Part shown: piece after piece, positions 6,103 to 11,762 of the stretch
Layout of the letters: each line of letters starts with the position of its first letter
How positions within the stretch are numbered: the first letter of the stretch is position 1
DNA from: Desulfobulbaceae bacterium
GTDB taxonomy: Bacteria; Desulfobacterota; Desulfobulbia; Desulfobulbales; Desulfobulbaceae
Direction: 5' to 3'
DNA length: 14,807 bases
Assembly: GCA_030633145.1 (NCBI GenBank)
Contig: DAOVTM010000039.1
Coordinates: 1-14,807 of the forward strand
Translations under genes and position numbers: made by a program
Notes under the pieces: model-generated
What the model was told of the DNA's origin: nothing
Seen by the model: the letters and a program-made list of their open reading frames with translations, nothing else
Databases searched by the model: none

Positions 6103-6795
6103 TCACCAGCATTTAGGCTGAAAATCATCATTATTAATAATTGCGGCAGAATTACCTGTGGCCCGGATGACAAACAATCCTCTCTTCTGTGCCATAATTT
6201 CGGACTGACCTTCTGCCCTGAGAAAGGCGACTGCCCCATACACCTGCTTTTCTCTATAGAGCTGTATCCACTGCTTGAATTGCGCAAGCTGTCCTGCAAA
6301 ATAGTTTACATCATCCGGCCTGAGGGTGGTCTTAACCTCCACCACAACGACTTCATCGCCATTGTGGGCGATAATATCAAATTCATAATGATCATTTCCC
6401 TGTCGTCCTTTTAAGCGAGTGGTGGTATCGTTAATTGTTATTCCCTGGCGGTTAAGGATATTTACCAGATCCCCCTCAATCAGAGATTCTACCAGCTTGC
6501 CCCACTGGCTGATGAAAAGACGTTCGAGCTGGTTCATTTTTTTGCGGTCTTGTCTGCGCTGCTGTTCAAATTTCTTGTCACGTTCCTCCATGCGTTGAGC
6601 ATACTCTTTACGTTCTTGTGCAGCCTCTTGACGACTTTTTTCTATACTCCGGTCAAACTCTATCCGGCTTTGTTTCATGCGCTGGTCAAACGCTCTCTGG
6701 CTCTGCTCCATACGTTTGGCACTCTCCTGCATGAAAGCCCATACTGTATCGGGTGTAGCCTCGGGTTCATAACTGTCTGTTTCCAATGTTGACAT
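6103..6795 (-). CDS. Coiled-coil protein with PD-(D/E)XK nuclease-like domain (DUF3782-type)
   Basis: The 230-residue protein has a long, highly charged helical segment (about 18-92, rich in R, K, E and Q with no proline), which should form a coiled coil. A globular C-terminal domain (about 93-230) follows. In it, YEFDIIAHNGDEVVVVEVKTTL (about 137-158) has the D-x(n)-E-V-K spacing of PD-(D/E)XK nucleases, resembling the uncharacterised DUF3782 proteins. Whether it cuts DNA is unknown; many members of this group have no tested activity. A strong AAAGGAG ribosome binding site precedes ATG 6795. It starts 35 bp after vapC and ends 27 bp before the NACHT gene, so it is probably co-transcribed with the latter and may act as its partner or effector. 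Confidence 0.7.
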   Translation of the reverse strand: MSTLETDSYEPEATPDTVWAFMQESAKRMEQSQRAFDQRMKQSRIEFDRSIEKSRQEAAQERKEYAQRMEERDKKFEQQRRQDRKKMNQLERLFISQWGKLVESLIEGDLVNILNRQGITINDTTTRLKGRQGNDHYEFDIIAHNGDEVVVVEVKTTLRPDDVNYFAGQLAQFKQWIQLYREKQVYGAVAFLRAEGQSEIMAQKRGLFVIRATGNSAAIINNDDFQPKCW

Positions 6796-6830
6796 GGCCT
6801 TCTCCTTTTACTCATCTTTGTTTGTTGACT

Positions 6831-7241
6831 TTATACTTCTATTTTAGGGAGAAAGGCTTGAACACGCTCAAACTCACGCATGAACTCACGCATGTTATTA
6901 GTGACCAGAATCAAGCCCTCGCTTCTGGCATGTCCGGCAATGTGCAGATCATTTACACCGATTGGTGTCCCTTTTCGCTCCAGGTCGGCTCGAATATTTC
7001 CGTATTGAGCGGCTGCCCTGCTGCCATATTCCAACACCTCCAGCCTGGACACAAAATCATCAACCTGTTGTTGATTTTGCTCCGGTCTGCTGCTCTTCTC
7101 CACACCGTGCATCAACTCTGCAAAGGTGATAGATCTAATGCTCATCTCTCCAACATGAAGATTGAAGATTCCTAACAGCTCGATTGGACGACGTTTAATC
7201 ACATAAATAACAATATTGGTATCAAGCATGTATTTGAGCAT
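6831..7241 (-). CDS. vapC: VapC-family PIN-domain ribonuclease toxin
   Basis: This complete 136-residue VapC begins MLKYMLDTNIVIY (first acid D7). It has FAELMHGVE (E42), IGVNDLHIAGHA (D98) and LVTNNMREF (the usual fourth position, N116), giving the full set of PIN active-site positions. VapC toxins cleave tRNA or rRNA when the antitoxin is degraded. The start codon overlaps the stop of vapB by one base (TAATG), so translation is coupled. A shrunken relative of this exact junction lies at 3615-3685. Confidence 0.93.
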   Translation of the reverse strand: MLKYMLDTNIVIYVIKRRPIELLGIFNLHVGEMSIRSITFAELMHGVEKSSRPEQNQQQVDDFVSRLEVLEYGSRAAAQYGNIRADLERKGTPIGVNDLHIAGHARSEGLILVTNNMREFMREFERVQAFLPKIEV

Positions 7242-7474
7242 TACAAGGATTCTCTTTCTTGTTGTTCCTGGGAAGCTCTTTCGTCCATGAAATCTTCAGT
7301 GACCGTCTCTTCTGCGAAAAAAAAACTATCCCAGCTGCTGTCCACAGGTGACAATATACGGTCTTTTCCCTTTACCCGTACCGTTACCTGTTTGACGGTC
7401 TCTGGAAAACGGGTTTTGACGGGTAGCCTTACTGCCTGTGTTCGATTGTTGATAAAAATTGATCCGGTTTGCAT
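7241..7474 (-). CDS. vapB: VapB-family AbrB/SpoVT-type antitoxin
   Basis: The 77-residue protein starts MQTGSIFINNRTQAVRLPV and continues TVRVKGKDRILSP and SWDSFFF. This is the VapB swapped-hairpin AbrB DNA-binding fold (residues 1-50) followed by the toxin-binding tail with the WDSFF segment. It should bind and block the VapC encoded next and repress the joint promoter. GAGGTG sits 5 bases before ATG 7474. The upstream DNA is very AT-rich with small palindromes (ACCTC/GAGGT at about 7480-7490; GTATATAC near 7503-7510), suitable for autoregulation. Confidence 0.9.
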   Translation of the reverse strand: MQTGSIFINNRTQAVRLPVKTRFPETVKQVTVRVKGKDRILSPVDSSWDSFFFAEETVTEDFMDERASQEQQERESL

Positions 7475-7811
7475 GGGACACCTCTGAGGTTATATTGCGT
7501 AAGTATATACATAAACTATATATAGCACTTGAAAAGATATGGTAAATGGTAATATGAAGAATAGAAAGCTTATATATTTCCTCACACTTAGCTGCTTCGA
7601 CTGTTGTTTATCCGCAGATGACAACTTGGCAACAATTACCTGCAGACACCTGTCTATAATGCATATCAAAATAGCTCTAAGCGGGCATCCTTCATTTACG
7701 AATTGGTCACAAAGGGGTCAACAACAGCCTTGCCCCCCTTTTGGCTCCCCCTTTTCTTTTCTTTTGTGGGCTGGGTTCCAGGTATTTTATCTTTTTGCAG
7801 TTACCTTAAAA
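7475..7811. other. Intergenic region between vapBC and the caspase gene
   Basis: No gene is supported. From the vapB side it contains an AT-rich promoter region (about 7490-7530), the dispersed words GTTTATCCGCAGATGAC (7606-7622) and ATATCAAAATAG (7663-7674), and a REP-like inverted repeat (7712-7740). A pyrimidine-rich stretch at about 7736-7766 follows. No template repeat for the variable ends of the neighbouring genes is seen. Confidence 0.45.
7712..7740. repeat. REP-like imperfect inverted repeat
   Basis: AAGGGGTCAA at the left and TTGCCCCCCTT at the right form an imperfect stem. The left arm is identical to the outer 10 bases of the inverted repeats that flank the transposase at 9648-10687. 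This is therefore probably a solo copy of the sequence recognised by that transposase. It lies 70 bp beyond the caspase stop codon and could also fold as a transcript end, though without a T-run. Confidence 0.5.
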
Positions 7812-9503
7812 TCAATTGCTGCCACGTACGGGTAAAGCACGGCTATAGGCAGAGCTGGTTCGTACGTTCCAAAGCTGGACACCATCAGTAAAAACAAGGA
7901 CAGCAGCTGAAGAATTGTGGGTTTCAATAGCCCAGACATATAGTGAAATATCAATAATAACTTTTGGGGATGCATTGCGTTTTCTGATCCCAGCCGCATA
8001 CAATTTAGATAATTCGTTCCAAGTCGGCATACGCCAATCCGTGAAACCACCACCTGTGTAGGCTTTACAATATCGCCTTGCATCGTTCCAATCAATATCA
8101 AAAGGGCTATCTTTTGCAGCCCACATAAGGCCAGTAACACTGTCCTTGACTGTGCCGTTAGCGACAACAAAACGATCCTTACTTCTAATTTTGCGTAATT
8201 TGTTCACTGTACTGGGAACAGGTGCAGTAACGACCACAGGTTCCGGTTGAACAATTTTTTCCAGCGTAACCCCAACCTTCAACTCATCCCCGGCAATAAG
8301 TACGATCCACTGTTTATTCGTCGTATAGCCGCTTTTCTGGACTTCAATATGATAGCTCCCAGGCGAGAGTTGTATCCCACGTTGGTAGCGTGGTTTGATA
8401 TTGAGTATTCGGATACGGGCATTAGCAGGGGTGGTGGAAACGAATAAACGACCAGCTTCAGGCGTTGGCTCAGGCTCCACCAGCGCAAGCACTGGTAACG
8501 ATTCCGTTTCCGGTTCAGGCCTCGGCTCAGCTTCAACCTTTTCCCGCTCAAGCCGGGCAATCCGTAGTTTAGCCAAACCCCGGTAACGGCTGTCTGGATA
8601 TTCAGCCAGAAAAAGGCGCAGTTCATAAGGAGCGGTCGAATCCTTAACCGCCTGCCACATAACGGCATCACCGGTAGTACCGGATACAGCAGTTTTTTTG
8701 TTATCCGCCACCTGAACCTGAACAGGAGACCCACCATTAAAATAAAAATCACCGATAAGCGAGGAGAGTTCAAAGGGTGTCTGCTTATCACCGGTATCGT
8801 TCTGTACTCCAAGCCGAACCTTTTTCATCATCCGGCTCAGTTCAAGATTCTTCTTTATCATCTGTCGAAGAAGATGCTTGGTATAGACACCATTACGCCC
8901 CTCGCCATCAGCGGCCACATAACCGGGTGCAGTGGCAAAAGATACCAAGGAACCCCGTGGTGCATCCATAGCAGCAAGCCCTCGACTGGCCGAACGGAAA
9001 GAACGGGCATAGGGGTTATTACGGCAGGCATCAAGAAAGACCATATTGAGCCGATTATCCGCCTTCTGCATCTGGGTTAAAGCCCGATTAGCGTTCACTG
9101 CCTCATAAGGAACATCCGCTTCAGTTCTGATGTTGGCATCTACGGGAAGAAGATAGTTGATCCCATCCACCTGAATGCCATGTCCTGCAAAGTAAAACAG
9201 GCCGACACCGCCATAGCGGAGGTTGTCGCCCAGATCCTGGATAGCATTCTTCATCTCCCGCCGCTTGATATTCAGGCGTAAATCGACCTTAAAACCAGAA
9301 TTTTTCAAAGCCGCAGCCATGTCCTCGGCATCGTGTACCGGGTTGGCAAGCGGTGCGTCAGTATAGGCTCCGTTGCCGATCACCAGGGCGGTACGGCTCT
9401 CAATTGCAATGGAGTTACGTTTGATGGCTCGGTTATCGGCCTCGGCCAGGGTGGTATAAGGAATGAACAGGAAAAGCAGGATGAGGAGTGAACGAAATTG
9501 CAT
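7812..9503 (-). CDS. Exported caspase-like peptidase (C14) with PEGA and DUF1566 domains; candidate DGR variable protein
   Basis: This 563-residue protein starts with a signal peptide (MQFRSLLILLFLFIPYTTLA, cleavage likely near residue 20), which supports ATG 9503 although no clear ribosome binding site is visible. Residues 37-255 form a caspase-like domain with the catalytic histidine in FYFAGHG (H108) and cysteine in FLDACRNNPY (C160). A proline/glutamate-rich linker follows (320-350), then a PEGA repeat (350-415, STTPANARI, LSPGSYHIEVQKSGY) and a DUF1566 domain (445-560, with TGLMWA, DWRMPTWNEL and a terminal RALPVRG). DUF1566 has a C-type-lectin-like fold, and its last 30 residues here carry a diversity-generating-retroelement codon pattern. 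Expected location is periplasm or cell surface. The likely function is a protease gated by a diversified ligand-binding domain; this is inference. It is transcribed alone. Confidence 0.88.
   Translation of the reverse strand: MQFRSLLILLFLFIPYTTLAEADNRAIKRNSIAIESRTALVIGNGAYTDAPLANPVHDAEDMAAALKNSGFKVDLRLNIKRREMKNAIQDLGDNLRYGGVGLFYFAGHGIQVDGINYLLPVDANIRTEADVPYEAVNANRALTQMQKADNRLNMVFLDACRNNPYARSFRSASRGLAAMDAPRGSLVSFATAPGYVAADGEGRNGVYTKHLLRQMIKKNLELSRMMKKVRLGVQNDTGDKQTPFELSSLIGDFYFNGGSPVQVQVADNKKTAVSGTTGDAVMWQAVKDSTAPYELRLFLAEYPDSRYRGLAKLRIARLEREKVEAEPRPEPETESLPVLALVEPEPTPEAGRLFVSTTPANARIRILNIKPRYQRGIQLSPGSYHIEVQKSGYTTNKQWIVLIAGDELKVGVTLEKIVQPEPVVVTAPVPSTVNKLRKIRSKDRFVVANGTVKDSVTGLMWAAKDSPFDIDWNDARRYCKAYTGGGFTDWRMPTWNELSKLYAAGIRKRNASPKVIIDISLYVWAIETHNSSAAVLVFTDGVQLWNVRTSSAYSRALPVRGSN
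7842..7919 (-). other. Candidate DGR variable region (VR) of the caspase-DUF1566 gene
   Basis: Codons 529-554 include CAC, AAT, GTC, CTT, GTT, ACT, GAT, GTC, CTT, AAC, ACC, AGC, TCT, GCC, TAT and AGC. These stand where DUF1566 relatives are asparagine-rich, and all keep C or T as the third base. They are followed by the conserved RALPVRG. Every one can arise from AAC or AAT by changes at the two adenines. GTA and CGA (547-548) fit less simply. The template repeat was not found in the window. Confidence 0.6.
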
Positions 9504-9630
9504 GGCTTTTAGTGTAAAAGAAGTTCTTTCATGGAATTGTGAAGTAAATTATGGTAATTGCTTACCAGTATTCACCGTCAATTGCAAGGATAAGAACAAG
9601 AAAGAAACCGTCGTGTTGGCTTGCAAAAAC
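9504..9630. other. Upstream region of the caspase gene
   Basis: This short leader/promoter region lies between the caspase start and the transposon boundary. Apart from the small palindrome at 9552-9567 nothing recognisable is present. Confidence 0.35.
9552..9567. promoter_or_regulatory. Palindrome upstream of the caspase gene, possible operator
   Basis: TGGTAA and TTACCA are perfect 6-bp arms around TTGC, about 50 bp before the caspase start. A TTGACG word on the minus strand lies just upstream (9575-9580), but no good -10 box at standard spacing follows it. Regulation by a dimeric protein is possible; the evidence is symmetry and position only. Confidence 0.3.
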
Positions 9631-9657
9631 AAAGGGGTCAAAAAACAAAGGGGTCAA
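9631..9657 (+). repeat. Two tandem copies of AAAGGGGTCAA at the transposon boundary
   Basis: AAAGGGGTCAA occurs at 9631-9641 and again at 9647-9657; the second is the outer part of the transposon's left inverted repeat. A further copy is at 7711-7721. Doubling of the terminal word next to the insertion could be a trace of earlier insertions at the same spot. Confidence 0.6.
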
Positions 9658-10634
9658 GTCTGCTGTTGGCTTTTATCCAGCATCGCTTCAATACGCTGCA
9701 AATGCTCCTGCACAACTATATCATTTTTGACCCGTGCTTTGATTCGTTCAACAGCACTACTGACCGTACTGTAATTTGCAATCCCAAAATAACGACCGAT
9801 ATTGGACAAGGTATCACTACAGTGAAGACGAACCAGATAAATAGCCAGATCACGCGGCACATTTTCAGCACCACGTTTTGACACCATCATCTGCTCCCTT
9901 TGAACTTTAAAATATTCACAGACCGTTGTAATCATTCGATCTGGCGATGGTGCCAGTTCCCTGGATTGCGGGATCTCGTCCTGATACTGCAGATGCTTGA
10001 ACTTCTCTTTAATGCTCTCCTTAAACTCATTACTACCGAGAATCGAAGACATATTTTTACGGGAGTAAAAACACTCAATACTTTCCAACTCCTCCAAGGA
10101 CACAAAGTCAAGATAGCGTGATTTCTGCTGATTCTTTGCAGCGGAGATCATAGACAACAACAAATCTCTATGCAACCAGTTCCATTTCTCGGATCTGGAA
10201 ATATACCCTTTATGACTAGACCACGCAAAGTCGCTGAGCTGCCCGACAAGGCCTGCCCGCTGTGGATTCCTGTGAATATATCGCAAGACTTCAAGAAGAT
10301 AACGATCAGCATCAATAAGCACGGACTTGTATCTCCCACGAAAAAGTTGACCGTCTGTCTCGTACGTCCGGTTAAAATATTGCGTGTAAACACCATTCAC
10401 ATGCCGCATGCATCGCGACAGATTACCGTCTGGTGTTTGGACCAGCAGATGGTAATGATTCGGCATCAGGCAATACGCTGAAACGCAGAGGTTCCAACTG
10501 ACTGATGCCTCCTTAAGAATTCTGATAAAATTCTTATGATCTACTGGGGACAGGAAGATATTTTCCTTTCTCCTGCCCCTGTTCATTACATGATACCAGG
10601 CACCAGGATATTCTATGCGTAGTGGTCTTGACAT
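9654..10634 (-). CDS. REP-associated tyrosine transposase with C-terminal DnaA-like helix-turn-helix
   Basis: The 326-residue protein has the Y1-transposase (HUH) domain at residues 5-130. It starts with RPLRIEYPGAWYHVMNRG, has the metal-binding PNHYHLLVQTP (H60, H62), then GQLFRGRYKSVLID and LRYIHRNPQRAGLV, where Y119 is a candidate nucleophile. Residues about 235-305 look like the DNA-binding end of DnaA (SKRGAENVPRDLAIYLVR, then NYSTVSSAVERI), a known fusion in longer RAYT proteins. It cuts and joins single-stranded DNA at REP-type hairpins. ATG 10634 has no visible ribosome binding site; a 7-bp-arm inverted repeat touches it. It appears intact. Confidence 0.92.
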   Translation of the reverse strand: MSRPLRIEYPGAWYHVMNRGRRKENIFLSPVDHKNFIRILKEASVSWNLCVSAYCLMPNHYHLLVQTPDGNLSRCMRHVNGVYTQYFNRTYETDGQLFRGRYKSVLIDADRYLLEVLRYIHRNPQRAGLVGQLSDFAWSSHKGYISRSEKWNWLHRDLLLSMISAAKNQQKSRYLDFVSLEELESIECFYSRKNMSSILGSNEFKESIKEKFKHLQYQDEIPQSRELAPSPDRMITTVCEYFKVQREQMMVSKRGAENVPRDLAIYLVRLHCSDTLSNIGRYFGIANYSTVSSAVERIKARVKNDIVVQEHLQRIEAMLDKSQQQT

Positions 10635-10650
10635 GTGATATTTATATCAC
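10635..10650. promoter_or_regulatory. Inverted repeat directly upstream of the transposase start
   Basis: GTGATAT and ATATCAC are perfect 7-bp arms with a 2-base spacer, touching the start codon of the transposase and taking the place of a ribosome binding site. As RNA it could hide the start; as DNA it could bind a repressor. Either would keep transposase expression low, as is usual for such elements. Confidence 0.4.
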
Positions 10651-10728
10651 TGATAGCGAAAAAGGTCAACAGCAGACTTGACCCCTTCTCGGGTGAGAAA
10701 AAATCTGCTTCATCAAAACAAATAATTG

Positions 10729-10734
10729 TTGACA
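10729..10734 (+). promoter_or_regulatory. Possible -35 box for the CsgG operon
   Basis: An exact TTGACA lies about 100 bp before the first CsgG-type gene. No good -10 box is found 16-18 bp downstream (TTCACT/TCACTT at that place), so the promoter would be weak or need an activator. It sits upstream of the terminator-like hairpin at 10760-10800. Confidence 0.3.
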
Positions 10735-10759
10735 ATAAGAAAAAAGCTTATTCACTTGA

Positions 10760-10800
10760 ACCCGGATTCCCTGATTGCTCTTATTCGGGGTGTTTTTTTT
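10760..10800 (+). terminator. Rho-independent terminator-like hairpin in the leader of the CsgG operon
   Basis: ACCCGGA (10760-10766) can pair with TTCGGGGT (10784-10791) through seven base pairs, one of them G-T, with one bulged G. Eight T residues follow at 10793-10800. No plus-strand gene lies just upstream, so it does not end an obvious transcript. It may instead act as an attenuator in front of the CsgG genes, which start 33 bp later, or insulate them from read-through. Confidence 0.5.
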
Positions 10801-10832
10801 GAACCAGTGACACCTTTTTGCGTGGTGAATTT

Positions 10833-11741
10833 ATGAAAAAAATAGTCTGCTTTCGTATCCCTGTTCTCAACCTGTTGTTCGTTCATCTCATATTCCTGTT
10901 GTCAAGCCCTGTTTGCGACCCGGCCTTGGCACAGGAAAAGCCGCGAGTTGCGATTCTCAAACCAGTGATTAATGACCAGATATCGAAATCAGTCAGGAAA
11001 TATCTCAACCTTGAAAAGCTGCAGGCGGAAATGGAGGCATCCTTTTTTGCCACCCGAAAGTTTGAGGTTGTAACCCGTCGAGCAGAATCATTGAAAGCAA
11101 TCCGGGATGAACAGCGTTTTGCCGAATCTGAATTGACTGCCGGTAACGGTGCCGAATCCGGGGCGATAAAAAATGCAGACTATCTGATCAAACCTGAAGT
11201 CCACCACTTCAGCTTCTACACCTCAAGCAAAAAAGTGCCGCATCTGCAATCCAAATATTTTCGGACGGATCACGGAACGCTGGAAGTAGATGCACAGGTT
11301 CTGGATACGGTGACAAGCCAGGTAACGGCAACCTTCACGCTCAAGAGTTCTTTTTCCACTGGAGAAAAAATGGTGAACTCCGGCGGAGGAGTACCCTCAG
11401 CCGCCCATTTTTCAAAACTGGCAAAAAAAGTATCTGCTCAGATGGCAGACCAGTTTCTTGATAGTGTCTTTCCGGTACAGGTTATCAAGATAGCCGGAGA
11501 CAAGGTGTATCTGAATCGTGGTCAGGACGGAGGACTCAAAAACGATATGCTTCTCAATGTATATACAGCAAATGATATCTTGATTGATCCTGATACCGGT
11601 GAAGTCCTGGGAACCGCTGAAGAGTACATCGGCCAGATAAAGGTAAGCAGAATTAAGCCCAGGTTCACGGTGGCCACAGTTGTTCAGAGTAAACAAAACA
11701 ATCCAATTACGGTTGGCTGTATTGTCAGGAAAGTACAGTAA
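10833..11741 (+). CDS. Exported CsgG-like protein with FlgT_C-like C-terminal domain (single unit)
   Basis: From ATG 10833 (GGTGA five bases upstream; a TTG at 10818 is less likely) the protein has 302 residues. A signal peptide covers 1-33, with probable cleavage after ALA. A CsgG-type nucleotide-fold-like domain follows (about 37-212): RVAILKP, FEVVTRRA, ADYLIKPEVHHF, LEVDAQVLDTVTS and FLDSVFPVQVI. A small beta-domain (about 223-300) has VYLNRGQDGGLKNDM, IDPDTGEVLG and VGCIVRKV, as in the C-terminal domain of flagellar FlgT. CsgG relatives form outer-membrane channels or periplasmic rings in curli export and related systems. The N-terminal cysteine lacks a good lipobox, so it is probably not a lipoprotein. 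It lies 21 bp before the larger homologue, in the same operon. Confidence 0.78.
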   Translation: MKKIVCFRIPVLNLLFVHLIFLLSSPVCDPALAQEKPRVAILKPVINDQISKSVRKYLNLEKLQAEMEASFFATRKFEVVTRRAESLKAIRDEQRFAESELTAGNGAESGAIKNADYLIKPEVHHFSFYTSSKKVPHLQSKYFRTDHGTLEVDAQVLDTVTSQVTATFTLKSSFSTGEKMVNSGGGVPSAAHFSKLAKKVSAQMADQFLDSVFPVQVIKIAGDKVYLNRGQDGGLKNDMLLNVYTANDILIDPDTGEVLGTAEEYIGQIKVSRIKPRFTVATVVQSKQNNPITVGCIVRKVQ

Positions 11742-11762
11742 TCCGGAGCAAAGGAGTTCTCA

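Larger units (their letters stand above)
9648..10687. mobile_element. REP-associated transposase unit bounded by perfect 21-bp inverted repeats
   Basis: Bases 9648-9668 and 10667-10687 are exact reverse complements over 21 bp (left end AAGGGGTCAAG...). The single gene between them is an HUH-type transposase whose stop codon lies inside the left repeat. In REP-associated systems (TnpA-REP, RAYT) the transposase gene is flanked by such palindromic units, which it also scatters elsewhere; the solo arm-like copy at 7712-7740 fits. No target duplication is expected for this family and none was identified. Confidence 0.75.

Noticed and set aside
7539..7891. Small plus-strand open frames after vapB
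   Set aside because: They cover repeat-rich intergenic DNA and the reverse of the caspase gene's 3' end; no motifs or start signals.
10833..10930. Lipoprotein signal in the first CsgG-type protein (cysteine at residue 28)
   Set aside because: The residues before the cysteine are S-P-V, not a lipobox; cleavage after ALA a few residues later fits better.
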